Origin: Clostridiales bacterium
Lineage (GTDB): Bacteria > Bacillota > Clostridia > Oscillospirales > Acutalibacteraceae
Length of the DNA stretch: 19,231 bases
Direction: 5' to 3'
NCBI GenBank assembly: GCA_019418545.1
Contig: DYBQ01000027.1
Location: 8,064-27,294 of the forward strand
Shown here piece by piece: positions 1-6,848 of this stretch. Made by a program: the position numbers and the translations under genes. Below the pieces are notes generated by a model. That model saw nothing but the letters and a program-made list of their open reading frames with translations. It was not told the origin of the DNA and did no database searches. The number at the start of each line of letters is the position of its first letter. Position 1 is the first letter of the stretch.

Positions 1-1443
1 GAGCTGCTGACCATAAAAGGAAAAAAAGCCATTGAATCTGCAGAAGTGGTGGTCTATGACCGGCTGGTGGGGCAGGCGATTTTCGATTTAATTCCCGAAA
101 ATGCCGAGCGCATCAATGTGGGAAAAGAATCCTCCCATCACACCGTACCCCAGGAGCAAATCAATCAGATTTTGCTTCAAAAGGCGCTGGAAGGAAAACG
201 GGTGGTTCGTCTCAAGGGCGGCGACCCCTTCCTCTTTGGCCGCGGCGGCGAAGAACTGGAGCTCCTCAGCGAGCACGGCGTTCCGTTTCAGGAAATTCCC
301 GGCATCACCTCCGCCATTGCGGTTCCTGCCTATGCCGGAATTCCGGTGACGCACCGGGACTGCTGCTCTTCCCTGCACATCATCACCGGCCATCAGCGTG
401 CCGGGAAGCCGTTGAATATCAACTTTGAAGCGCTGGTACAAACCAAAGGTACACTGGTATTCCTCATGGGCGTCAGCGCTCTGGCAGAAATCTGCCGGGG
501 GCTTTTGGAAGCCGGTATGGATTCGGATATGCCTGCCGCTGTGATAGAAAAGGGTACTACCCCCTCCCAGCGTCCCATTCTGGCCAACCTCTCCACCCTG
601 CCGGAAACCGCCAAAGCCGAAAAGGTGAAAAGTCCGGCTATCATCATTGTGGGGAAGGTTTGCGCCTACTCCAATCAGTTTGACTGGTTCGACCATCTGC
701 CCTTAAAGGGAAAAACCGTGATTGTCACCCGGCCTAAAGAGCGGGCGGGTACTCTGTCAGAGCGGCTGCGTGCGCTGGGGGCCGCTGTTACGGAATTCCC
801 CTGCATTGAGACGCACCCCTTCCTCCCCTGCCCGGAAATGGAAGAAGCCGTTGATAACATCGGACGCTATGAATGGCTGACCTTTACCAGTCCTGCCGGA
901 GTATCGGCTCTGATGGAGCTGTTGGAGCGCACCAATCGGGACGTGCGGGCCTTAGGAAGTATCAAGCTGGTGGCCATTGGCCCCGGCACAGACCGGGAGC
1001 TTCGCAAGCACGGCCTGCGCGCCGATTTGATTCCCGAGGTTTATGACGGCGCTCATTTAGGCGAGGCTCTGTGCGCGGCAAAGCCTGCCGGGAAGGTGCT
1101 CATTCTCCGTGCCCAGTGGGGCACCAAAGCCTTGACAGACGCGCTGGATGAGGGTACCATTTCCTATGATGACATCCGGTGCTATGAAACCCGATACACC
1201 GCACCCAATACCGAAGAAGTGCGGGAGCTGCTGACTGCGGGAACCATTGTCACCTTTACCAGTGCTTCAACCGTCACCGGATTTGTCTCCGCACTGGGAG
1301 AAAACACGGACTTTTCCGCCATCACCGCCGCCTGCATTGGCCAGCAGACCGAAGCTGCGGCGCACAAATATAACCTGCATACCATCACCGCCGAAAAAGC
1401 CACCATGGATGCACTGATTCAAAGAATCGTGGAAGGAGAATAA
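1..1443 (+). CDS. cobA-hemD: Uroporphyrinogen-III C-methyltransferase / uroporphyrinogen-III synthase fusion (5' partial)
   Basis: Bifunctional tetrapyrrole enzyme. The HemD half closes hydroxymethylbilane to uroporphyrinogen III, and the CobA half methylates it twice with SAM to precorrin-2, the entry to siroheme and cobalamin. The frame is open from base 1 (ELLTIKGKKAIESAEVVVYD), which matches CobA just after its N-terminal GAGPGDP loop, so only about 15 residues lie outside the window. Visible residues 1 to about 230 are CobA, with VVRLKGGDPFLFGRGGEE at 68-85 and the IPGITSAIAVPAYAGIPVTH stretch after it. From about residue 235 (LKGKTVIVTRPKERAG) to the end is HemD. CobA-HemD fusions are common in Clostridia. 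It is the first visible gene of an operon; hemB starts 2 nt after its stop, and the hemB SD lies inside its last codons. The fusion looks intact. Confidence 0.95.
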   Translation, partial: ELLTIKGKKAIESAEVVVYDRLVGQAIFDLIPENAERINVGKESSHHTVPQEQINQILLQKALEGKRVVRLKGGDPFLFGRGGEELELLSEHGVPFQEIPGITSAIAVPAYAGIPVTHRDCCSSLHIITGHQRAGKPLNINFEALVQTKGTLVFLMGVSALAEICRGLLEAGMDSDMPAAVIEKGTTPSQRPILANLSTLPETAKAEKVKSPAIIIVGKVCAYSNQFDWFDHLPLKGKTVIVTRPKERAGTLSERLRALGAAVTEFPCIETHPFLPCPEMEEAVDNIGRYEWLTFTSPAGVSALMELLERTNRDVRALGSIKLVAIGPGTDRELRKHGLRADLIPEVYDGAHLGEALCAAKPAGKVLILRAQWGTKALTDALDEGTISYDDIRCYETRYTAPNTEEVRELLTAGTIVTFTSASTVTGFVSALGENTDFSAITAACIGQQTEAAAHKYNLHTITAEKATMDALIQRIVEGE

Positions 1444-1445
1444 CC

Positions 1446-2429
1446 ATGGAACTCATTCAAAGACCCCGCCGCCTGCGGGACGGCGACACCATCCGCCGGA
1501 TGTGCCGGGAAACCCGGCTTTCTGCTGACAGCCTGATTTATCCTATTTTTGTGGACGAAACCCTCAGCGGCAAGCGCCCCATTGATTCCCTGCCCGGCCA
1601 GTACCAATATGGTCTGGACACTGTGGAGGAAGCCGTTGCCGTGTGTATCAATGCCGGTGTCCGCAGCTGTATTCTGTTTGGCATCCCCGCCCATAAAGAT
1701 GAAGTGGGTTCTTCCGCCTGGGATTCGGAGGGCGTGATTCAAAAGGCCATTCGTAAAATCAAGGCGGCGTATCCTGATTTTTACATCATCACTGACGTGT
1801 GTATGTGTGAATACACCGACCACGGCCACTGCGGCGCTCTGTGCGGCCACAAGGTGGACAACGATGCAACGTTGGAACTCCTTTGCAAAACTGCCCTTTC
1901 CCATGCCCAGGCAGGTGCCAACATGGTGGCTCCCTCGGACATGATGGACGGCCGTGTGGGAGCCATCCGCCGCACGTTGGATGCGGCAGGGTTCCAGGAT
2001 GTGCCCATTATGGCCTATTCTGCCAAATACGCTTCCGCCTTTTATGGCCCCTTCCGCTCTGCTGCCGGTTCCGCCCCCTCCTTTGGTGACCGCAAGGGCT
2101 ATCAGATGGACCCCCACAACCGCAAGGAAGCCATGAAGGAATGTGCGCTGGATGTAGAAGAAGGCGCAGACATCATTATGGTGAAGCCCGCTCTGTCCTA
2201 TCTGGACATCATCCGGGAGTGCTCCGACGCTTTTGACGTGCCCATGGCGGCCTATTCCGTTTCCGGCGAATATGCCATGATTAAAGCTGCGGCACAAGCC
2301 GGGCTGGTGGATGAATACCGGATTATGTGCGAATCTGCCCTGTCCATTTTCCGGGCAGGCGCAAATATGCTCATCACCTACTATGCAAAGGAACTAGCTG
2401 AGGCTATTCAAAAAGGAGATATTGGATAA
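1446..2429 (+). CDS. hemB: Porphobilinogen synthase (delta-aminolevulinic acid dehydratase)
   Basis: Cytoplasmic enzyme that condenses two 5-aminolevulinate molecules into porphobilinogen. The 327-aa length is normal for the family. The two active-site lysines are in place: K194 in MAYSAKYASAFYGPFR and the Schiff-base K247 in IIMVKPALSYLD. The zinc-type cysteine cluster is present (C119, C121 and C129 in DVCMCEYTDHGHCG), so this is probably a Zn-dependent form. The ATG at 1446 follows AAGGAG at 1433-1438 with 7-nt spacing. The stop overlaps the hemL start as TAATG, which suggests translational coupling. It lies between cobA-hemD and hemL, consistent with one tetrapyrrole operon. Confidence 0.97.
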   Translation: MELIQRPRRLRDGDTIRRMCRETRLSADSLIYPIFVDETLSGKRPIDSLPGQYQYGLDTVEEAVAVCINAGVRSCILFGIPAHKDEVGSSAWDSEGVIQKAIRKIKAAYPDFYIITDVCMCEYTDHGHCGALCGHKVDNDATLELLCKTALSHAQAGANMVAPSDMMDGRVGAIRRTLDAAGFQDVPIMAYSAKYASAFYGPFRSAAGSAPSFGDRKGYQMDPHNRKEAMKECALDVEEGADIIMVKPALSYLDIIRECSDAFDVPMAAYSVSGEYAMIKAAAQAGLVDEYRIMCESALSIFRAGANMLITYYAKELAEAIQKGDIG

Positions 2430-3724
2430 TGGACACTTCTTCTGCCCTGTTTGAACGGGCCAAAAAGGTACTTCCCGGCGGCGTAAACAGCCCTGTCCGC
2501 GCCTATCGTGCGGTGGGGCTCACTCCCCGCTTTATTGCCAAAGCAGACGGCGCGTATATCTGGGACGTGGACGGCAACCGGTACATTGACTACGTGTGCT
2601 CCTGGGGTCCCATGATTCTGGGCCACAATCATCCTCTCATCCGGGAAGCCGTGGAAAAGGCTGTGAAGGACGGCCTTTCCTTTGGTGCTTCCACCCAGCG
2701 GGAGGTGGAGATTGCCGAGCTGATGATTCAGATGGTGCCCAACATCGAAATGGTGCGCATGGTAAACTCCGGCACCGAAGCCGTTATGTCCGCCCTGCGG
2801 CTGGCAAGAGGCGCTACCGGCCGGGACAAGATTATCAAGTTTGAGGGCTGCTATCACGGCCACAGTGATGCCATGCTGGTAAAGGCCGGTTCTTCCGCTG
2901 TGGCAGAAGGCGGCAAGCCCAGCTCTGCCGGTGTGCCAGTGGACACTGCCAAGGATACCCTCACCGCTCAATATAACAATCTAAAAAGCGTCGAAGAACT
3001 GTTTGCCCAGTATCCCGGCGAAATCGCCTGCGTCATTGTGGAGCCTGTCGCAGCCAACATGGGCGTGGTGGGGCCGAATCCGGGCTTTTTGGAAGGACTG
3101 CGCGCCCTGTGCGACAAGGAAGGCGCTCTGCTGATTTTTGACGAAGTGATTACCGGGTTCCGTCTGGCAAAGGGCGGCGCACAGGAATATTTCGGCGTCA
3201 AAGCGGATATTGTGACATTCGGAAAAATTATCGGCGGCGGTATGCCTGTTGGCGCTTATTGCGGCAGCCGCGAACTGATGGAAAACATTGCCCCCTGCGG
3301 CCCGGTCTATCAGGCAGGGACCCTTTCCGGCAACCCGGTGGCCATGGCGGCAGGCCTTGCCCAGCTGACTTATTTGAACGACCACCCGGAGGTCTATGCT
3401 GACATTTCCGCAAAGGCTGACCGGCTGGCACAGGGGATGCGTCAGACAGCAGCCGAAACCGGCGCAGACGTTAGAATCAATCAGGTGGGCAGCTTGGTGG
3501 CTCCCTTCTTCACCCCGAATTCTGTGGAATCCTTTGCGGGCGCAGCCAAAAGCGATTTGAAGAAATATGCGGCTTATTTTGAAAAGATGCTGGCAAGAGG
3601 AATCTATCTGGCTCCCGCTCAGTTTGAAGCCATGTTCCTCTCCTATGCCCACACAGACGAAGACTTGGAAAAAACCCTTGCCGCCGCAAAGGAAGTCTTT
3701 GCAAAGCTGTATGCAGCCCGCTGA
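2429..3724 (+). CDS. hemL: Glutamate-1-semialdehyde 2,1-aminomutase
   Basis: PLP-dependent enzyme that converts glutamate-1-semialdehyde to 5-aminolevulinate in the C5 pathway. The 431-aa protein has the family hallmarks in order: LPGGVNSPVRA at 15-25, VNSGTEAVMSALRLAR near 112-127, FEGCYHGHSDAMLVKAG at 138-154, the cofactor aspartate in LLIFDEVITGFR at 234-245, and the PLP lysine K266 in VTFGKIIGGGMPVGAY. The ATG overlaps the hemB stop by one base; AAGGAG at 2413-2418 lies 10 nt upstream. It is the last gene of the operon, with a strong terminator about 35 nt after the stop. Glutamyl-tRNA reductase (hemA) and hemC are expected upstream, outside the window. Confidence 0.97.
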   Translation: MDTSSALFERAKKVLPGGVNSPVRAYRAVGLTPRFIAKADGAYIWDVDGNRYIDYVCSWGPMILGHNHPLIREAVEKAVKDGLSFGASTQREVEIAELMIQMVPNIEMVRMVNSGTEAVMSALRLARGATGRDKIIKFEGCYHGHSDAMLVKAGSSAVAEGGKPSSAGVPVDTAKDTLTAQYNNLKSVEELFAQYPGEIACVIVEPVAANMGVVGPNPGFLEGLRALCDKEGALLIFDEVITGFRLAKGGAQEYFGVKADIVTFGKIIGGGMPVGAYCGSRELMENIAPCGPVYQAGTLSGNPVAMAAGLAQLTYLNDHPEVYADISAKADRLAQGMRQTAAETGADVRINQVGSLVAPFFTPNSVESFAGAAKSDLKKYAAYFEKMLARGIYLAPAQFEAMFLSYAHTDEDLEKTLAAAKEVFAKLYAAR

Positions 3725-3753
3725 CTTAGCGGTATCTTCTATTTCTAAAAGAT

Positions 3754-3798
3754 AAAAAATCCGAATCCTATGCTGTCAGCATAAGATTCGGATTTTTT
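3754..3798. terminator. Bidirectional intrinsic terminator between hemL and the MATE gene
   Basis: Bases 3760-3767 (TCCGAATC) pair with 3785-3792 (GATTCGGA), and after one C/A mismatch 3769-3774 (TATGCT) pair with 3778-3783 (AGCATA) around a 3-nt loop. An A-run (3754-3759) precedes the stem and a T-run (3793-3798) follows it, so a U-tract forms on either strand. It therefore fits the end of the hem operon on the plus strand and the end of the convergent MATE gene on the minus strand. Confidence 0.93.
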
Positions 3799-3821
3799 GT
3801 ATTCTGCTTTCTTTTTGCCTG

Positions 3822-5156
3822 TTAGGCTCCTGCCCAGTTTGCTTTTTTATAATAGAAGAAAAATGTCACCGAGCTAAGTCCCCAAGTCAAAGGATACACC
3901 CAGTATACAGCCTGGATACTGCCGGTAATGGGAATCATAATGGCAAGAAACGCCACGCGTATTGCACACCAGAATACCATCATGATAATCATGGGAACCA
4001 TGGCTTTACCGGCTCCGCGCAGCACCGCGGCAATCGAGTGAGAATATGCCAGCAGGCAATAGAACAATGCCGCCGTCCGTGCTTTGTCGATTCCAAATTG
4101 AATCACTTCCGGCGTGGAATCAAAGGCCGCGATGAGCTGAGGTGCAAAAATAAACACCAAAAGCCCAATCAGTTCTGCCAGAATCATAGTTGTCAAAACG
4201 CCAAAACGGGCGCCTTTTCGGGTGCGCTCATATTGTTTTGCCCCCAAATTTTGCCCTACAAAGGTAGTCAGCGCCATGGTAAAGCTGTTAATAGGCAGAA
4301 AACCAAACCCTTCAATTTTGCTGTAGGCTCCATATCCTGCCATAGCCATTTCGCCAAAAGCGTTGATATAGGATTGCACAATCACATTTGCAAAGGCAAT
4401 AATGGAATTCTGTACACCGGAAGGAAGGCCAATTCGGATAATTTGTATCAGGATTTGCCGGTCAAACTTGATTTTTCGCAGCTCCAAGCGATACTCTTCT
4501 TTTGTTCTCACCAACTGAATCAGGCACAACAGTGCGCTTGCCACCTGAGAAATAACTGTGGCCAAAGCAGCGCCGCCGACACCGGTGTGGAAGAACTCGA
4601 TAAAGACAATATCCAGCACCAAATTGATGACAGAGGATGCAATCAAATAGTATAATGGATGCCGGCTATCTCCAACAGCCTGTAAAATTCCGACAAAAAT
4701 ATTATACATAACAAATCCCAGCGAGCCGGAAAAATAAATTTGCAAATATGCAACGGAATTCTCCATAACACTTTCAGGCGTCCCCATCCAAATCAAAATC
4801 TGGGGCGAAAAAATCATGCCGGCCACCATCATCACCACGCCAGCCACCAATCCAAAAGCCACTGTAGTGTGAACGGTACGATGTAAATTTTCTCTATCCC
4901 GGGCGCCAAAAAATCTGGCAACAATCACTCCGGCTCCAGAAGAAATACCGCTTAAAAAACCAATCAGCATAAAAATCAGGCTGCCCGACGAGCTGACAGC
5001 AGCCAAAGCGCTGCTTCCCAAAAAGTTGCCCACAATCAGCGAGTCCACCGTATTATACATTTGCTGGAACAAATTCCCCAGCATCAGCGGAAGTGCAAAA
5101 AAAGTCATCTGTTTCCAAATTGAGCCGTCTGTCATAGGCTTTACTGTTTTTACCAT
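3822..5156 (-). CDS. MATE-family multidrug/toxin efflux transporter
   Basis: Polytopic inner-membrane exporter of the MATE family, which uses a Na+ or H+ gradient to expel cationic drugs or metabolites; the substrate cannot be read from sequence. At 444 aa it has the usual length for about 12 membrane helices in two repeats. Typical MATE signatures are visible: FFALPLMLGNLFQQMYNTVD near the N-terminus followed by SLIVGNFLGSSALAAV, FVGQNLGAKQYERTRKGA in the second half, and AVLRGAGKAMVPM. The ATG at 5156 follows an excellent SD (GGAGGAGG, plus-strand complement at 5160-5167). It is transcribed alone, convergent with hemL and divergent from the PnuC gene. Its 5' leader of about 160 nt contains a terminator-like hairpin, so expression may be controlled by attenuation. 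Confidence 0.93.
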   Translation of the reverse strand: MVKTVKPMTDGSIWKQMTFFALPLMLGNLFQQMYNTVDSLIVGNFLGSSALAAVSSSGSLIFMLIGFLSGISSGAGVIVARFFGARDRENLHRTVHTTVAFGLVAGVVMMVAGMIFSPQILIWMGTPESVMENSVAYLQIYFSGSLGFVMYNIFVGILQAVGDSRHPLYYLIASSVINLVLDIVFIEFFHTGVGGAALATVISQVASALLCLIQLVRTKEEYRLELRKIKFDRQILIQIIRIGLPSGVQNSIIAFANVIVQSYINAFGEMAMAGYGAYSKIEGFGFLPINSFTMALTTFVGQNLGAKQYERTRKGARFGVLTTMILAELIGLLVFIFAPQLIAAFDSTPEVIQFGIDKARTAALFYCLLAYSHSIAAVLRGAGKAMVPMIIMMVFWCAIRVAFLAIMIPITGSIQAVYWVYPLTWGLSSVTFFFYYKKANWAGA

Positions 5157-5222
5157 AGAACCTCCTCCATCATCATTCCCTGTTTTTCAATACAGAGCAA
5201 AAGCAAATTTGACTCATCACAG

Positions 5223-5258
5223 AAAAACAGCCAAAACCGCTCACAGCAATTTTGGCTG
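5223..5258 (-). promoter_or_regulatory. Terminator-like hairpin in the 5' leader of the MATE gene (candidate attenuator)
   Basis: On the minus strand, CAGCCAAAATTGCT (complement of 5245-5258) pairs with AGCGGTTTTGGCTG (complement of 5228-5241) around a 3-nt GTG loop. This gives a 14-bp stem with two G.U pairs, followed directly by TTTTT (complement of 5223-5227) and then CTG. It lies between the predicted MATE promoter and its SD, about 60 nt from the likely transcription start. No gene converges here, so a role as a 5' attenuator for the MATE gene is more likely than a 3' terminator. I did not recognise a known riboswitch in the preceding leader. Confidence 0.6.
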
Positions 5259-5323
5259 AAAACATATCCTGTAGTTTTTTCGGGATTTTAGAATCACTTT
5301 GCCATATATTTTTTGTCAAGGCT

Positions 5324-5352
5324 ATTATATCATGGCAGGCAGGAATTTACAA
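5324..5352 (-). promoter_or_regulatory. Predicted sigma-A promoter of the MATE gene
   Basis: Read on the minus strand: TTGTAA (-35, complement of 5347-5352), 17-nt spacer, TATAAT (-10, complement of 5324-5329). A TGA immediately before the -10 gives an extended -10 (TGnTATAAT). The predicted start is near 5317, leaving a leader of about 160 nt. Confidence 0.7.
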
Positions 5353-5413
5353 TATCTGTCATTTTCACGGAAAACAACCATCCGGGCTGCTTGATTTTTC
5401 ATAAGTATACCGA

Positions 5414-5442
5414 TTGACAATTGACACATTCCGCGATATCAT
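5414..5442 (+). promoter_or_regulatory. Predicted sigma-A promoter of the PnuC-family gene
   Basis: TTGACA (5414-5419), 17-nt spacer, TATCAT (5437-5442). The -35 is a perfect consensus and a second TTGACA follows directly in the spacer (5421-5426). The predicted start near 5449 leaves a structured leader of about 130 nt. Confidence 0.7.
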
Positions 5443-5468
5443 ACAGCACAGGGTTTAAAAATAAAGAT

Positions 5469-5558
5469 GGATGCTGCCACCGGGTAGCAGAATGCCTTGC
5501 TGAGCATTCGTTTACACATCGTTAGGTCTTTGAAGATGTGTATAACGGATGCTTTTTT
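5469..5558 (+). promoter_or_regulatory. Structured leader with alternative pairings and intrinsic terminator upstream of the PnuC gene (candidate riboswitch/attenuator)
   Basis: GCATTCGTT (5504-5512) pairs with AACGGATGC (5544-5552); after a bulged T this continues as TACACATC (5513-5520) with GATGTGTA (5535-5542), and TTTTTT follows at 5553-5558. That is a very stable intrinsic terminator 28 nt before the start codon. Its 5' arm is contested: GAATGC (5490-5495) can pair with GCATTC (5504-5509) around an 8-nt loop, and GGATGC (5469-5474), identical to the terminator 3' arm at 5547-5552, can pair there too. A further hairpin, GCTGCC/GGTAGC (5473-5478/5483-5488), precedes them. The design is typical of transcription attenuation. 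I could not match it to TPP, FMN, NAD+-I or other riboswitch consensus sequences that I can recall. Confidence 0.7.
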
Positions 5559-5580
5559 GATTGTAACGGAGGTTTTGTTT

Positions 5581-6309
5581 ATGAAATTTGAAAATCCCTT
5601 TTCCGATTTATCCGGTTTTGAGAAGGCATTGTGGCTTGTCTCATCAGGCGTGATTGCCATCTCCTTTTTCCTGTCTGGCGGGGGAGATATTTCATCCGTA
5701 ATTGCTTCTTTAATAGGAGTCACTGCTCTGATTTTTGTGGCAAAGGGCATGGTGCTTGGCCAAATTTTAATCGTGATATTTTCGGTTCTCTATGGGATTA
5801 TTTCCTTTTTCTCCTGTTACTATGGGGAAGTTATCACCTATTTGGGAATGACGGCTCCCATGGCAGTGGTAACGGCCGTCTCCTGGGTACGCCACCCCTA
5901 TCAGGGAACCAAGCAAGTGCAGGTAAACCGGCTGAACAAAAAGCAGCTGCTGATAATGGCTTCGGCTTCTGTCCTCGTTACGGCTGCATTTTACTTTATT
6001 CTTCGGGAACTGCATACCGCCAGCCTGCTCGTCAGCACTATTTCCATCACAACCAGCTTCATTGCTTCTTATCTCACATTTTGCCGAAGCCCTTATTATG
6101 CAGTGGGATATGCTGCTAATGATTTGGTTCTGATTGTTTTGTGGACGTTATCAGCACTAGAGAATATTTCCTATCTGCCCATGGTGCTCTGCTTCCTCAT
6201 GTTCTTTGCCAATGATTTGTATGGCTTTTACAACTGGCAGCGGATGCAGAAAAATCAAAGCGCTGCGCCGTGCCCTATTTGTACCGTGCAGGAGCCCCTG
6301 ATAAAATAA
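5581..6309 (+). CDS. PnuC-family nicotinamide riboside (or related vitamin precursor) transporter
   Basis: Small polytopic membrane protein (242 aa, about 7 hydrophobic segments), the normal size for PnuC. This family moves nicotinamide riboside, or in relatives thiamine, riboflavin or deoxynucleosides, by facilitated diffusion with trapping by an intracellular kinase. The C-terminal FFANDLYGFYNWQRMQK matches the conserved PnuC ending with aromatic G-x-x-x-W residues. A central hydrophilic loop (HPYQGTKQVQVNRLNKKQ) is also typical. The ATG at 5581 is chosen because ACGGAGG (5566-5572) sits 8 nt upstream; the longer open frame to 5497 would run through the leader terminator. Transcribed alone with its own promoter, leader attenuator and downstream terminator. 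The exact substrate is not determined, so no symbol is given. Confidence 0.85.
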   Translation: MKFENPFSDLSGFEKALWLVSSGVIAISFFLSGGGDISSVIASLIGVTALIFVAKGMVLGQILIVIFSVLYGIISFFSCYYGEVITYLGMTAPMAVVTAVSWVRHPYQGTKQVQVNRLNKKQLLIMASASVLVTAAFYFILRELHTASLLVSTISITTSFIASYLTFCRSPYYAVGYAANDLVLIVLWTLSALENISYLPMVLCFLMFFANDLYGFYNWQRMQKNQSAAPCPICTVQEPLIK

Positions 6310-6312
6310 TAA

Positions 6313-6351
6313 AAAAGCGTCTTTCGGAAACAAAACCGGAAAGACGCTTTT
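6313..6351 (+). terminator. Intrinsic terminator after the PnuC gene
   Basis: AAAAGCGTCTTTC (6313-6325) pairs with GAAAGACGCTTTT (6339-6351), extended inward by GG/CC with a small bulge. The T-run is built into the 3' arm (6348-6351) and another follows at 6355-6360. It begins 4 nt after the stop codon. Confidence 0.9.
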
Positions 6352-6432
6352 GGCTTTTTTAAGACATTTCGAGCCATACCATATCAAGACAAGTTAAATG
6401 TAAATAAAAAAACAAACACGTGTTTATACTAT

Positions 6433-6461
6433 TTGCACATAGGTATTCCCTATGCTATACT
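6433..6461 (+). promoter_or_regulatory. Distal promoter candidate of the polymer cluster with operator-like repeats
   Basis: TTGCAC (6433-6438), 17-nt spacer, TATACT (6456-6461), with TGC directly before the -10 (extended -10). The spacer carries an inverted repeat, CATAGG-N5-CCTATG (6438-6443/6449-6454), and the palindrome AAACACGTGTTT lies just upstream (6414-6425). Transcripts would carry a leader of about 380 nt before the first gene. Confidence 0.5.
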
Positions 6462-6749
6462 GAATTTAGCAGGTTATAAAAGCAGAACTGCAAGACTCCC
6501 CATTGTTTTTGTCAGCTGCCAAAAAAGCAATGGATTTGTATGAAAAAATATCAACCTTTATCAAAAGTTTTTGAAATATTTTTATCCTGTCTGCAAAACC
6601 TCCTTTCAAAAAATTTGATTTTGCAGCCTATCTTGTGTGTTTGTATTGTGTTTTTTGTTGAGATATGGTACAATCAGGTATTGTATATCTGCCTTTTTCC
6701 TACATTATTATTTTGGAGAATAACTCAATTCATCCTGACATCATGTGGG

Positions 6750-6779
6750 TTGTGGACAAAGGTGATTTTTTGTTATAAT
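6750..6779 (+). promoter_or_regulatory. Proximal promoter candidate of the polymer cluster
   Basis: TTGTGG (6750-6755), 18-nt spacer, perfect TATAAT (6774-6779) preceded by TGT (extended -10). The leader would be about 60 nt. It contains a hairpin AAACAGTT/AACTGTTT (6812-6819/6827-6834) that abuts the SD AGGAGA (6835-6840) and could modulate translation. Confidence 0.6.
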
Positions 6780-6848
6780 TGAATAAATCTGCAAAACCCA
6801 TATGTATAATAAAACAGTTGACAGAAAACTGTTTAGGAGAGAGAATTT

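Larger units (their letters stand above)
5157..5580. other. Divergent regulatory region between the MATE and PnuC genes
   Basis: A 424-nt non-coding region holds two outward promoters (minus: 5324-5352; plus: 5414-5442) and two transcribed leaders. Each leader contains a hairpin plus T-run resembling an intrinsic terminator. I see no convincing gene. An in-frame upstream extension of the PnuC frame to 5497 crosses the leader terminator and has no SD. Confidence 0.6.
6310..6848. other. AT-rich intergenic/leader region upstream of the polymer cluster
   Basis: Non-coding 539 nt between the PnuC gene and the first polymer gene. It contains the PnuC terminator, a 12-bp perfect palindrome AAACACGTGTTT (6414-6425), two promoter candidates (6433-6461 and 6750-6779) and a 12-bp hairpin with a 2-nt bulge (6500-6511/6520-6533, CCATTGTTTTTG against CAAAAA-AG-CAATGG). 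An 80-codon frame at 6540-6782 has no SD and is hydrophobic simply from T-rich sequence, so I do not call it a gene. Confidence 0.6.

Noticed and set aside
5265..5317. AAAAAACTA stretch in the MATE leader that recalls the tail of preQ1-I riboswitches
   Set aside because: The required 5-bp P1 stem is not present around it and a MATE gene is not an expected preQ1 target, so the resemblance is probably due to A-richness.
5473..5503. GCTGAG and CACCGGG blocks in the PnuC leader that recall TPP riboswitch or T-box elements
   Set aside because: The matching partner blocks (the CTGATC...GCGNAGGGA part of the TPP box; the TGGNACCGCG core of a T-box) are missing.
5497..5580. 28-codon upstream extension of the PnuC reading frame
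   Set aside because: It lies across the leader terminator, has no SD, and the ATG at 5581 has a good SD at the right distance.
6540..6782. 80-codon hydrophobic plus-strand frame upstream of the polymer cluster
   Set aside because: No SD before the ATG, T-rich composition gives apparent hydrophobicity by itself, and the end of the frame overlaps the proximal promoter (6750-6779). More likely leader DNA.
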